Source: Toxonevra muliebris
Taxonomy: Eukaryota > Arthropoda > Insecta > Diptera > Pallopteridae
Assembly: GCA_963691655.1 (NCBI GenBank)
Contig: OY829327.1
Coordinates: forward strand, 65,050,079 to 65,114,078
DNA length: 64,000 bases
Direction of reading: 5' to 3'
Position 1 is the stretch's first letter. Every line of letters begins with the position of its first letter. The position numbers were made by a program, and so were the translations under genes. Shown here piece by piece: positions 10,568-21,350 of the stretch. The notes under the pieces are model-generated. The model saw nothing but the letters and a program-made list of their open reading frames with translations, did not search any database and was not told the DNA's origin.

Positions 10568-11473
10568 CGAGCCATGATCACCAATTTATCGTAAGCGACA
10601 AATTCATAATTTTTCAGGAGACGCTTTTTTGTGGTTTAAAAAATACCGTAATGTTGTATACAAAGATATATTATTTATATCTATTTATCGAACGATGAAA
10701 AAAAATTTTGTTTTTTGAAACCTGTGCGTAACTTATGGCGCTTACGATATTTTTAACTATCATGAATTTAGTGTGAAGCATGAAGTATTGAGGCGCTTAC
10801 GATAAAGAATTTTTTCTTTCTAATTTTTGGAACTTGTCTCGTTAAAATATATATTAATATGTGTCTAATGCAGTCACAAAGAAATGCTCTGAATAGGGAG
10901 CTAATTGAAATTAGAGTTCTTATTCAAAAACTATTTATTAAAATCCAAAATTTTTAGTTTTTTCCTTTGCTTTTTGATTGATCAATCAAAAAAAGCTTTT
11001 TTGAATTTTCTTTGTCCAAAATATGATTTTTGTAAAAGTCATTTCTTTCTAATCTGATCTTCTTCTTCTCTATCCGTGGGCTTAAACTTTTTACACAAAT
11101 TGCGTTTGTCGTTTTTGGTTGATTTTCCTATAAAATATTGCATTTTAGCAACAATTTAATAAATATTTAAAGTTATCATACTCCCAAAATTAGCAATTTC
11201 ATCAAAATTTATTATTAAATAGAAGTTGTGCTGACAAATGTAACTGAGTAAAAGTAAAAAAACTATTAACAGTTATTTTTTTAGCTCAAGAAAACAGTTG
11301 AAGCTTCACATGATAAAGCTGGTTGTGTTCAAAGTGTCGCTTACGAGAATTCTGCAATCACGCAGACATTTAACATTTTGTAGAAAGGTGCGCCTGGTGC
11401 TCAAGTTTTATTTGCGATCAAAAAACAATTTTCGAAAAAACGGCGCTTACGATAATTTCGCGATCATGGCTCG
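10568..11473. mobile_element. Non-autonomous element with repeated CGCTTACGATA motifs
   Basis: The left end, CGAGCCATGATCACCAATTT followed by ATCGTAAGCG, is mirrored at 11443-11473 (GCGCTTACGATAATTTCGCG then ATCATGGCTCG). Inside, the core motif CGCTTACGATA or a close variant recurs at 10738, 10793 and 11337 in the orientation of the right end. Such subterminal repeats are typical of transposase binding sites in non-autonomous DNA elements, which is an inference here. The short frame at 11298-11528 is not convincing as a gene. Superfamily unknown. Confidence 0.65.
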
Positions 11474-11479
11474 ATATGT

Positions 11480-12815
11480 TAAGACTAAAAGGATTGATTT
11501 CCATATCAAAATCTTAATTTTATTATAAAGATCATAGTTTTAGACCAAGGTGTTTCCTTTTGCTAATACATACATGTACTGTATATGAATATAACAAAAA
11601 CCCGTTGTGAAGGGTATAAAAATATTAGTCAGTTCCATTGACGTAAAATGCTTACGAAAAGGTAAGGCACAGGTGTTCACTGTACACTTTACCGGTCACT
11701 GATCACCTTTGTTGTGATCAGGGTTGTTGCTACAAGTGCATATACATATACACCTACAAATGTATTTGAGTATATATATATGTACATCTCTGTATTGTAT
11801 CTATATATTTACGTGAATGCTAAATAACTAAGTGGGAACATTCGTAGGTATGTACATTAAAAATCCGGTTCATGTCAATGGGGAAATTTCCTCAGAATAA
11901 TAGTTTCTCTTTCAGTTAAATTACAAACAATTAAATGTATTTTTAATAATTTAACAATTTAAATAAACAAACGATTACAAAACGCAGATAATAAGTATAA
12001 ATTTACAATTTCTTCTAATAAACAAATGAATCACAATAAATGTGTCATTGTCATTAGACATACACACACACACATATGTACGTAGCAATAGCAGCTGCCC
12101 GACAGCATCATCATCATCACCAACAACAGCAGCAGCAACAATTGAAGGAACAATTATTAATTACATTGAACTTGCAGCTTGGCAAGAAAATCACAATAAT
12201 AACAACAACGACCGACAACAAATCTTTTTTAACTTTTTTTATTTGATTCTAAAAAATTGCACAAAAATTACAAGCTGCATTTGCTAGCAAATTTGCAATA
12301 CAATTATATATGTAGGTAGGGCTGTGGGAGGTATTTTCATATTTTCGCGTCTTCCTTTTATCAAGCGCTACGAATTACTCTGAGCTGAAGCGCTATTGTT
12401 ACACTCACCGTAAAAAAAAAACGCCAATTTTAATTTTGCATGGAGATTTAAAATTTTTTGTGTGAAGTGAAATCTACTTTTTGTTAAATTTGTTAGTACG
12501 TTTTTCAAAAATAAGTTCTGAGCATTTTCAAAACTGCCCATCTTGCAATAACAAATTCTATCGACCGATATTTAATTTAAATCTAAACCTAAAAAGCTAG
12601 TTTTATATGAAAAAATTATTATATATTTCAATTAAAAAAATAAACATTTTTATACAAAAACTAATTTATTTAATCTTTTTGAAGTTAAACTTCATTGGCC
12701 GCATTTTGAAGAGGAAACTAAAACGGAAACGGCCATAATAAAATGGAAATACCGGACGGAAGTGACATTTGAAGCAATTTTAAAATTTTGACTTTATTGT
12801 ATTTATGTTATTTTT
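11480..12815. other. Intergenic; microsatellites and CAN-repeat patch
   Basis: Bases 11750-11800 hold TATA/CATA microsatellite pieces. At 12058-12150 there is a CACACA run, then ATC and CAA/CAG triplets (for example ATCATCATCATCACC and CAACAGCAGCAGCAAC), and AATAATAACAACAACG follows near 12200. The 81-codon frame there (Ser/Thr/Ala/Asn-rich) follows from the triplet repeats and shows no splice or start support. Triplet-rich, transposon-poor DNA like this is common in fly regulatory regions; that is only an inference. Confidence 0.45.
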
Positions 12816-12819
12816 GTGA

Positions 12820-13064
12820 GATCGTCGTAGCCTAGTGGTTAGTGAGTTGGACTGCTATGCAGAGGTGCATGGGTTCAAATCTCGGCATGCTCAAAAAACT
12901 CACAAGAAAATATAAATTTTTCTACACGGCACCACAACTTGGCTGGAAACCTCCAAGAGTAAAAATTGTAGGCATAAAACTGTAGGTCCTTTCCCTTCGT
13001 TTATAAATATAATCAGTGTACACAGTTGGAGTTACGTGGTGATGATCAGCTACGGTCATGATCG
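12820..13064 (+). mobile_element. tRNA-derived SINE (tRNA-Ser-like head)
   Basis: The head has an A box (TAGCCTAGTGG, 12828-12838) and B box (GGTTCAAATCTC, 12872-12883). GTTGGACTGCTA resembles the anticodon region of tRNA-Ser(GCT), without the long variable arm. The body carries CACAACTTGGCTGG and the core AAACTGTAGGTCC (12977-12989). The same core occurs in the SINE at 38845-39155, so the two share a tail family although their heads differ. The unit ends near a T run at 13066. RNA polymerase III transcription and LINE-driven mobility are the known behaviour of such units. Confidence 0.7.
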
Positions 13065-13197
13065 TTTTTTTTTTTATGTGGGAGAAATGAAAAGGTATTC
13101 AGCTTATTTTGCTAATTTCTTTTCTACTATAATTTTTTGAATTTTTCTTTCTCTTTTCATATTTACCATAAAAATAAGTAATCAGCACTGGAAGTAA

Positions 13198-13962
13198 ATT
13201 CTCGTTCTGCGTTATCGTGAAATGAAAAAAAAAAAACTTTTCACTTGATGTCATCATTACAAGCACGAAAATGCGATTTTTACTCATGATGTGAAAACTG
13301 CTCGCTGAATAACCTATTTAAATGCGCTGAATGGCGCTGAGTGATATTTTGACAGATTTTGTATCAATTTAAAAATAACACAAAAAAAAAATTTATTAAT
13401 CTAGCTATTTTCTTACTTAAAAAATGTCTGCAGTAATTTTAAATTTATCCAGAGGATCACGCAGATGGCTCAGGTAAAAATGACCAAGGTGATAATTTCT
13501 TGTTTCAAGTTTATTTATATTTTTTTTTTCTTAAATTTTTTTTAGAGAGCATCCAAGAATTTTAAGTACGAATACCTCAAAACGGTCAAATATTTTTTCC
13601 ATTTTATGCCACTTTTTGGGCTTCCCCTAATCCATTGCGGGCTAGAGCTAAGTCGTCCCACTTCTTATTATGGGGTTTTGCTGCATCAACGCTTACAAAT
13701 CTATAAAGAAAAACACAATTCATAAACAATTCACAAAATGTTATAACTGAATAGATTATTTATCGTTGGGCAAGTCCGAATTCTCATCCAAATAATTTAT
13801 GAGGAGGTTGCTCTTTTTGCACGTTGTTGCGTTTCCTTCTCCATTTTCAGAGAAGAATTTTTTTCACTTTCCTTGAGTTGGCACCTTAAAGCAAAGCAAG
13901 AATCGCAAATGTGGTGATTTGGTAAAAATATTTTTCACTTCACTATAACGCAGAACGAGAAT
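13198..13962 (-). mobile_element. PIF/Harbinger-like element with TAA duplication
   Basis: Ends ATTCTCGTTCTGCGTTAT (13198) and its reverse complement (to 13962) are nearly perfect inverted repeats of about 30 bases. TAA lies exactly outside both ends (13195-13197 and 13963-13965), the 3-bp target size of PIF/Harbinger elements. The minus strand inside holds a decayed gene for a zeste-like Myb/SANT protein, which known Harbinger elements encode as a second protein beside the transposase. No transposase is left inside, so this is a deleted copy. Unlike typical Harbinger ends it does not start with GG, so the assignment rests on the TAA duplication and the Myb-like gene. Confidence 0.65.
13576..13850 (-). 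pseudogene. Zeste-like Myb/SANT protein relic (Harbinger-associated)
   Basis: Read on the minus strand, KETQQRAKRATSS then (after a stop and frame change) NYLDENSDLPNDK is followed by a probable intron ending TTTCTTTATAG. The next exon (13700 down to 13576) reads FVSVDAAKPHNKKWDDLA and LARNGLGEAQKVA, a stop, then in another frame WKKYLTVLR with a GT donor. This layout is that of the Myb/SANT-like domain of zeste-type proteins: a run ending in L, a conserved KxxW..L, LN.LG, and WKK. In Harbinger transposons this protein is thought to help the transposase bind DNA and enter the nucleus. At least two stops and frame changes make it non-functional. Assignment is from motif recognition by eye. Confidence 0.55.
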
Positions 13963-13990
13963 TAACCCCCTGAACTGTCAGAAGTGCCAT

Positions 13991-14194
13991 TTAAATTTTG
14001 TATGGAAACATCCTCAAATCGCTACGGCTTATGCGTCGGAGAATGGTTCGAGGGATGTCTAATTCCTGAGAACGGCGATAGCTCAATGTCGTTAGAGTCT
14101 CCTCAATGGGTAGTACGGCTTCAATATTTTCATCGGAACATGTTGTGCGTTGTCTGGATACGTAGCTGGCATTATTAAGACTACCGGAGCTCAC
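13991..14194 (-). pseudogene. Mariner/Tc1-type transposase, N-terminal fragment
   Basis: The minus frame of 67 codons reads RTTCSDENIEAVLPIEETLT then RRSQELDIPRTILRRISRSD and LRMFPYKI. This matches the second DNA-binding helix-turn-helix region of a mariner-like transposase group of insects, where the text normally goes on to a QLVQELKP-type stretch and then the DDE catalytic domain. The fragment stops right after YKI, a few bases before the end of the Harbinger-like element at 13962, and no catalytic part was found on the far side. It is therefore a truncated copy. The TIRs of its parent element were not found. Confidence 0.65.
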
Positions 14195-14205
14195 AAATTT
14201 TAACT

Positions 14206-15290
14206 TTATGTTTTTTTACTAAACGAATGTTTATTTTTGACGATAGAGAACTTATTTTGAATGTATAGCTGAACCATTTCAGCGAGTTCTTTCAGAATAT
14301 ACTGTTCCATGGTATAAATTTCCTTCGACTGATGCTTCCAGCGCGGTATGTCATTAGTCGATCTGACAGCGCTGCCAAAAGTTATAAATGCATTGAAGGT
14401 TGACTCAACTTTAACTTTTGAACACCGACACAAACAATAATGGACAACGAACAAACTTAACAAACAAAATTGGAAAAATAAAAGAAAAAGCTTAGACTTT
14501 AAGCCCGGAATCGAGAACATTCGTCTTATATTTCAGTTATCACAAAGCAATAGAAAATATGAGAACTGACGTAATAAATTGAATGCAATTAATTAGCATT
14601 TTGCATTCTTGTTTTGTGTATGAACTTTTCAAATACCATGTGCACACATACTCTATCTCTCTCACTCTGTTGTTATTCATCTTTCATATTCGCAGTCGCT
14701 AAACAACCATAGAAGTTTCTCTTCTATCGAATGCACTAAGCTGCGCATGTGAGTTTTTAGTTTTATTTATACATTTTTAATTTCTCACATATTTTCATTT
14801 TAAATAAACGGCGAAACTAATTTTAATAGCGCGGAGGCCTTCTTTTGCCGTGATGATCTGGTGAAATATCGTTGCACCAAGTGGATTTAATTTTAAATAT
14901 TTAAGATATTCATAAGCTATTGTATAATCAGAATGTTGTTTAATTTTGTATGAAAAATGAGAGAATTTATGGCAAATAAGAGGATACAACGCCGAATATT
15001 GTTACGAATATCCTAATTATTTGGTTTGACACATATATTATAAATGAGATTGAGATCGAGGCTATTGCCCGGCTATGATATTGGTTCATAATTATTATAA
15101 ATTTATCAAAACCAATAAAACAAAGCATGACGCTCAATGGTCGACGACAAGAAAAACTTTCTGATTTCAAAATCTTCATACGGTAGTATCATCATTTCGA
15201 ACTACTTAAATGTGATATAACAACATTTGTCATATTTTTCCCCTTATATGCAATTATATAAATTTTTTTTTAGGTCAAAACCATTTTGGT
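14206..15290. other. Intergenic DNA, nothing recognised
   Basis: Several minus-strand frames of 64-104 codons lie here (14206-14520, 14795-14989, 14967-15179). Their peptides have no recognisable domains, no good splice signals and AT-driven composition, so I do not call them. No terminal repeats seen. Confidence 0.4.
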
Positions 15291-15299
15291 TTTTTTTAA

Positions 15300-16303
15300 C
15301 CCGTCAGAGGGCGTGCCGCACAGTGGTTTGGCTCCATAGAAAGTGCGGAAAAAAATAAAAGGAATCATCTTAGCATAACGATTTTTGGCGGTGATTTTCA
15401 GTCACTCTTAGGTCGTGGAAAAGAACAAAATTATGAAAATGGGCTTGATCGGTCAACTGCCACGCCCACTTCCCATACAACAGTAAAACTGAAATAGCTC
15501 TAAAATCCGTTACAGTCAAGATACTGAGATAAATATCATAAAAAAATGGTTTTAACTGTTTCAACATTTCATTTTAATTCATATTTTTTTGTTTTTAGCA
15601 AACAAATTTCTATCTCCTAAAAGTATACTGATACCACATTTTCATACAGCTTTTACCCGATATGCATTTAGTATTTTGTTAATAAAAATGGGATCCGCAG
15701 CTATCCGCAGCCAATTTTTTTTTTTTTTTTTGTGTTATTTAGCTAAAAAATTATATTTTACATTTTTATATTAGAATATTTTGCACACCTTCGCAAGATA
15801 GACCTGGTCCACCAAACTTAAGGAATCTTGAAATTTTAGTTTCTAAAAACCAAATTTTTTTCAAAAAAAAAAATGTTCTCGTTTTGTTTTATTTATCAAA
15901 TACATTCTTCATATATAACACACCCATATAAAAAAATAGTTTGAAGATTATAACTATAGTTAAACCACAAAAGCTTCCGAAAAACGCTTCAAAATGCATG
16001 CTAGCACTTTGTGTTTGGCATTCATCAACTTCGACAGCTTACACACAATTATTTAATGAACTAATCGCTCCAATTTTTTTTAATATGCTAATGAAATATT
16101 TATGAATAGAAATTAAGAAAAAAATGTCTAATAATTAAAAGAATTATTTTTCTATATATTTCAATATCATTGGAAAGGAATCACTTGTTTTATTTTTGGT
16201 ATAAATAAGAAAAATTATAGTCGATACTAAGAAATTACCCTCGTGGCTAAAATACCGCGGCACGCCTTCTCGTTTAATTTTTCAAAGCGCGCCCTCCGAA
16301 GTG
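15300..16303. mobile_element. TTAA-flanked (piggyBac-like) non-autonomous element
   Basis: TTAA stands directly outside both ends (15296-15299 and 16304-16307). The left end is CCCGTCAGAGGGCGTGCCGC. The right end, read inward, is CACTTCGGAGGGCGCGC, sharing 9 of the first 13 bases. A second copy of GGCGTGCCGC lies just inside the right end (near 16250-16268), matching the left subterminal sequence. TTAA targets are the hallmark of piggyBac elements. No transposase is present; the interior is A/T-rich, with a CCACGCCCACTTCCCATAC motif near 15461 that recurs elsewhere in the window. Confidence 0.6.
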
Positions 16304-16309
16304 TTAATA

Positions 16310-16979
16310 TTAATGTTTCAACGCAAACAGTTAATAAAAAAATGCATTACTTAATAAATAATTGCATTTGTTAATAAACTTATTGACAATCTAACAAAAA
16401 AACGCAAAAGTTACGCTTCATTGTCCAAAAAAGAAGCAAAGAATAAAAAATTGTAAGTAAAAATACTCGTCGGTGTTTTTTTTATCATGAGTGTATATGC
16501 ACACACATATATAGTAAGTATGCACTTATCTATATTTATAAATGTTTGCCAATTTTAGTGTAAAAATGCAAAATGTGGTTAATGTAACTTAAACTATAAA
16601 AGATTTAACTATATCAAGTCGATTTTCAATATAAACAGAATGAATATGAATTTGAATTTTATTGCAAACAAATTAATCGTTTTTGGGTTTCTTCGCAAAA
16701 TAACAAATGATCCATATTTCGAGTATCATATTTAATTATCCTATTATTTAAAATAAAAAAAAAAACTCATATTAATTTGACAGTTTTCTAATATCAATTC
16801 CAATATCATATCAAAATTTTCAAATTTGCATTGAAATTTGCTTTCTTGTTGAATTAATATGAAAAATATCATATTTGAGATATTGTATTTTACAGCATTA
16901 GTTGTTGAGACGAATATGAAGCGAGGATTGCGCACGCTTATTTATGAGTGATCAATCATACCCAAGCGTTGTGTATTTA
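16310..16979. other. AT-rich DNA, nothing recognised
   Basis: Very A/T-rich, with a CACACATATATA microsatellite near 16500. The minus frame 16744-16935 is not supported. Confidence 0.45.
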
Positions 16980-18117
16980 ATGAGCTCGGAAGCCTCATCA
17001 TTCCTCGATGAAGGTGATGTGGAATCAGCGCTTTTCACAACAGTGGTGCAGGAGGGCCAGGATGAAAAGTTTCTGAAATTGCTATAAAAAAAAAATTCCA
17101 ATTGGAAAATACCTTTAATGCTCTTACATGTAAGTATTTTAACACATTACAATATTTGCACTCCAGTGCGAGAAGGTTTAGACATAAAAATAAGAGTTGA
17201 TACATAGTTATTGTATATTCAAGCCCTAACCACTATTAAAACGTACAGCTAAATTTGCTTCTAAACTTCAACTTTAAATACAATTTTACGATTATAAAAC
17301 TCTTTTTCTTTTACAGATGTTATATTTCAATTTCAATTTCAGTGAACGCCAAAATCTGGTTAATAGTATGCCAAACTAAATTAAAGTCATAATAACAGCA
17401 ACGGGAGGTGCGAAAAAATATTAATTTTGATTGTTATGTACTGTACGTATTAATAGTGGTCAATCGTTATTTCGGTATCCTCGAATAAAATACAAAAATT
17501 TCGATTATTATTTAAGTTAAATATTTTAGGTTTTTATATTCAATTAATAATTCAATAAGCTTTAAAAAAAATATAGCATCTTCAAAAGAAATCAAAGTTT
17601 ATAATCGTAAAATGCATTCAAAGTTGAAATTCACAAACAAATCCAGCTGTACGTATTAATAGTGGTTAGGACTTATGTGTGTACTCTTAAAAGGCGATTT
17701 CTTGCATTCTTGAAATAAAAAATGAAAAATTTCTATTTCTAAATTTTTTCAATGAAAAATGTATAATTGACATGAATTCTTGTATTTTTGATATGAAAAA
17801 TATAAAATTGATATGAACTTTTGCATTTTGAATATGAGAAATGTAAAATTGATATGAATTTTTGCATTTTTATGAATTTACATGAAATTCATATGGGTTA
17901 TTATAATTTTTTATATTAATCTTTTTTCATATCTTTCATAAGTCAATATTCTAAAATATTTTATATATACGTTGTTAAAGCTTGTGGTTTCACCTATGAT
18001 CGGATGAGGTACATCAATAAAGACGATCTGGATGTTGCCTTGTTAGAAAAAAAAAATACTGCTTTAAAAGCTGAACTGGTAGAAAAATTGCTAATCTGGG
18101 AGACCAAATATTTATAA
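16980..18117 (+). pseudogene. Two-exon SAM-like protein relic
   Basis: Exon 1 starts at ATG 16980 and reads MSSEASSFLDEGDVESALFT then TVVQEGQDEKFLKLL. A stop and A-run frame change follow, then FQLENTFNALT up to a GTAAGT donor at 17130. Exon 2 begins after AG at 17980; the split codon joins in phase and reads SCGFTYDRMRYINKDDLDVA then EKKNTALKAELVEKLLIW, ending at TAA 18115-18117. An AATAAA lies just after (18124). The pattern FLKLLExFxLExTF, INKDDL and AxLVEKLLxW resembles a sterile alpha motif (SAM) protein-interaction domain, of a kind also seen in transposon-linked insect proteins. The intron holds the inverted-repeat element 17225-17670. The A-run in exon 1 breaks the frame, so it is probably a pseudogene unless that is a sequencing slip. 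Confidence 0.5.
17225..17670. mobile_element. Inverted-repeat element in the intron of the SAM-like relic
   Basis: CCTAACCACTATTAAAACGT at 17225 and its near reverse complement ending at 17670 bound arms of about 95 bp. The arms run to a shared TTTTACGATTATAAA and a CTTTT-rich inner edge. A third copy of the end motif, GTACGTATTAATAGTGGT, lies in the middle at 17443-17460 in the orientation of the right end. No coding capacity. Its place inside a spliceable intron would be harmless to the gene. Confidence 0.65.
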
Positions 18118-18129
18118 AACTGAAATAAA

Positions 18130-19973
18130 TAAAGAATTTAATCTTAGTTTCCTAAACATACGGTAAGCACAATTACGTATGCTTCAAAAGTGTACGAATG
18201 GATACGGTCCGCAGATTTCAACAGTTGTGGAACTTCATCATCATGCAAAACCAACAGCACAGCTATAGATTAGTATTAAGCAATCTGGAGTACAGAAGTT
18301 TGTAAGAATTTCCATATAATATTGTATGTCGATAAGTAAACCTTTATATAAGTAAATTGTTATTTTTATCATCGGACGAATATTTTAGAGGAAAAATATG
18401 AATTTTATATTAAAATCATATCAATTATATCATATCATGATAGTTTTTTAGGAGACTATGAAAATTAAATGTAGAGGTTAATTTTCAAAGTCATGACTTA
18501 AGTTCATGTCAATTTCGTTATTTGAAGTTATATATAAACAGGTGCCAGACATCAGTCACTGTTACGTTTGAAATACATTTCAAAAATTCACAGAAGTTGG
18601 TTTTCAGTATTTGGAAATACTTACGTTAAAAATCCATAAAAGTTGCTACCAACGCTGTTGGCACACCTAAAATAATATTATGTAGTATACATAGATAAGA
18701 ATATTAAATTCATCGCTCTACTATGTTTGCTTCCATTCATTTGAATTTGTCATATGGCAGCCCAGGAATAATTTCCCATGCCGTGGCAAGTTATGCTCGG
18801 TGTGTGGGTGTTTATCACTTTCAAGATGTTCTACCAAGCCCCAAAATAAAGAATTTTTTACTGAAGTGTTTTTATATTTAATTTATAAAAAAAAAAAAAT
18901 ACGATAGAATGCCCGTACTTTATACAGTGCAATATAGTTGCAACTGCGAACATCAAACAATACAATTAAATAAATAGAGACAAGAACTAAAATATAAAAC
19001 TGTATATGATTTTAAAATTTGTTTTTTGTTTTTTGTCGGCTCGAATAAAAAAGCTGTAAGAAAAATTGTTTTGAAAAGTTTCAGCTCAACTGGAAATTAT
19101 TTTCAAGTTGCGCTTTGCATTTGAAAATCTTCCAATTATATTCTTATATCTTATTCAGAATATTAGGCATATTCAAATCAATATCTTGAGAAAATATGGT
19201 ACTGTTAGCTTCTCTGGATAAAAAATTATATATAATAAAGAATTTATATATAAAAAAATTATGTGCATATACTTTTCGACATATGTTCCTCCAAATGCAA
19301 AGAGTTTTCCGAATACACGAGTTCCCAAAATATAAAGACTATTTTTACCCGACCAAAGAAGACCAATGACTAAGAACATCACGAGCGCTTGTCGAGACTG
19401 CAATTGCTTTTTATTCTAATTAGGTACTTTAAATATTAGACTTAGATACATAATCTGAACCAGATAAAATTGAAAGCACAAAGAACATCACAGTGCAATC
19501 GATAAGAGCTAAGGTAAATTTTAAAGTTCCCTTGCAATATAATCAGAATTTTAGATCGGGTAGCAGTATTTATTGTGGGCTCAACAATACAGGATATTTG
19601 TATTGTTTCCTCTTTAAGATGGTTTTTCGTCAGTTGTAAATCGCAATAGAACCCGAAGAGCTCGAAAATCTTAAAATGCTAGCATCTTGGATTTTATTTT
19701 GATGATCGTAAAAAGCATATCGCTGACGCAAAGGACCTATAAGGAAGAAACTTAAAGCATGAGAAAGTTTTCCAATTGGTTAATATATTAACCAATGCCT
19801 GCTTTGTTTAATATAAATCCAGCTAAAATTTTACTTTATAGACGGCTTATGCTAGCTAATCCTATCTTCGTCTTTAAACCCATCTAATAATTTGCTAACT
19901 TTGGCGAAGTTTATAGTACATATGAGACGTTTATTAAAAGTTGAAAGTAACCGGTCTATGAGTCAGATGTGCG
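18130..19973. other. Intergenic DNA; one dispersed 60-bp repeat
   Basis: Bases 18447-18512 (from GACTATGAAAATTAAAT to GTCATGACT) closely match 61796-61860, so they belong to a dispersed family. A 76-codon minus frame at 19173-19403 starts with a hydrophobic stretch (ALVMFLVIGLLWSG), but has no recognisable domain and is not called a gene. Nothing else is recognised. Confidence 0.4.
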
Positions 19974-20014
19974 CTACGGTGTCAAATAGCTACGTGAGCT
20001 ATTTGACACCGTAG
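19974..20014. repeat. Perfect 18-bp hairpin
   Basis: CTACGGTGTCAAATAGCT and its exact reverse complement are separated by only five bases (ACGTG). It is the most perfect short hairpin I noticed in the window. It may be the core of a tiny foldback element or a scar of one. There is no T run after it and no gene before it. Confidence 0.85.
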
Positions 20015-20606
20015 AACGTGATCAGATTTATTAATGTAGTAATGTTGTAGATTTAAAGAATAGCAAAAGGGAACCCAAGTAAATGAACGCAAAACTTGTC
20101 TGAATGCTGTATTCTTGAACACTTCTTTTGCAGTTTCAACAAAAAAAAGAATATAAAAATAAATGAATTTTAAAAAATATATCGAAAAAAAAAAAATTAA
20201 AAACGCAGACTACTCTGATTGAGCGGCTGTTTCAATAATATAGAAAAAAGAGTGAATCAATTTTACAACCCAAGTTTCCACAGTGACCTTTTAAACGAGG
20301 TGTTTAATACAAATCTTTTGGCACAATATTTTTTTTTTTACCAGAGGGTAATTTTTAACGTTCTATTGAAATTTTCCAACTTGATCGCACTAAACGGCGG
20401 TCGAAGCAGTTGAAATCGAATGCAACTAATTAATACATTGTTTATGAATCTATGGAATCGCTTCAAAAGTGCACTTTCTATAAGGGCGGAGATATAGAAA
20501 TTTCACCAAGCGGATTTAAGCGTGGAAACATACGCCTACGTTTACGAGAAGTGGGGTTATATGAAAGATTTTTTATTTTTAGCTAACAGATACTTTCAGC
20601 TATCTC

Positions 20607-20850
20607 GGAATTCAGCGTTTGGACTGCCCAGGAAACTCACCCGATTTCAATCCGATCGAGCACCAATGGCACATGATGAAGGGTGAAGTTGCTAAATAAA
20701 AGCCTACAAACAAAAAGCACCTGATTAAGACTTTGGAAGAGGTTTGGTATGGTCCTTCAGTACAGAAATCGAATGAGGTCCTTGTAAATAAACGCAGTTA
20801 TCGAGGCAAAAGGGGGAGCTACGCGAAACTAGAAGCATCTGTTATAAAGA
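20607..20850 (+). pseudogene. Tc1-like transposase, C-terminal relic
   Basis: One frame reads GIQRLDCPGNSPDFNPIEHQ then WHMMKGEVAK, a stop, KPTNKKHLIKTLEEVWYGPS, and later YRGKRGSYAKLEA. This is the classic C-terminal part of a Tc1-family transposase: W/CPGNSPDxNPIE holds the final acidic residue of the DDE triad (the E of PIE), followed by LWxxMK, a KxxLI..L..VW helix and the GxKGGxTKY-like tail. The N-terminal DNA-binding and first catalytic parts are not found upstream, and an internal TAA breaks the frame, so it is a dead fragment. Confidence 0.85.
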
Positions 20851-20922
20851 TCAAACATTTGAAAGTAATTTGGTTTTTTAATTTTGAACTTATATGAATT
20901 ATAAGTCAAAGTTAAGAAATTA

Positions 20923-21350
20923 CACAGTGTTACAAAATTTAGTGAAGTAGAAATACCTGGGAAGTGATACTATTTTTCTTGTAAGTCTTGTCGAATAACA
21001 AAAGCGTTTACGTATCTTTGCGCACTTATAAGCCTGTAACTTAGTTGATTATCAACAAATTTTCAGCTTCTTACCGGTATATATATAGAAAATAGAAACT
21101 TAGACCTTTCGAATGAAGTATATTTTTTTTAAATAAATTTGAGGAATCTGTGTGTATTTGTCTAGCAAACACAATTTTTTTTCACTTTTTCCGTATTTTC
21201 TCAACTTTGGTGATGTTTCTACACGCTATTTTATAAAGAAACCATACTACTTGTGAATTTATTCAAGAAAAAGTTTAATAACGAATACAACGCATATTTG
21301 TTTTTAAAAATCGGTAAGTAATTGACTTTTTATGAAAACAAAATTTTTAC
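20923..21350 (-). repeat. 3-prime part of a transposon, copy A
   Basis: From CACAGTGTTACAAAATTT at 20923 to about 21350 this stretch is closely similar to 49255-49695. Shared pieces include ATACCTGGGAAGTGATA, TTTCTCAACTTTGG, GATGTTTCTACAC and CGAATACAACGCATATTTGT. The left end, CACAGTG, may be the outer end of a DNA transposon; the second copy begins CACGGTGCGACA. It runs directly into the end of the minus-strand coding relic at 21304-21704, so it is probably that element's 3-prime untranslated and terminal region. The superfamily is not established. Confidence 0.6.

Noticed and set aside
12042..12287. Ser/Thr/Asn-rich frame that could be a homopolymer-rich protein
   Set aside because: The composition comes from CAN/AAN triplet repeats in non-coding DNA; no exon signals.
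13413..13634. Plus-strand spliced mini-gene MSAVILNLSRGSRRWLR / EHPRILSTNTSKR with GT-AG intron
   Set aside because: The minus strand of the same stretch reads as a zeste-like Myb/SANT domain with better family agreement, so the plus reading is probably chance.
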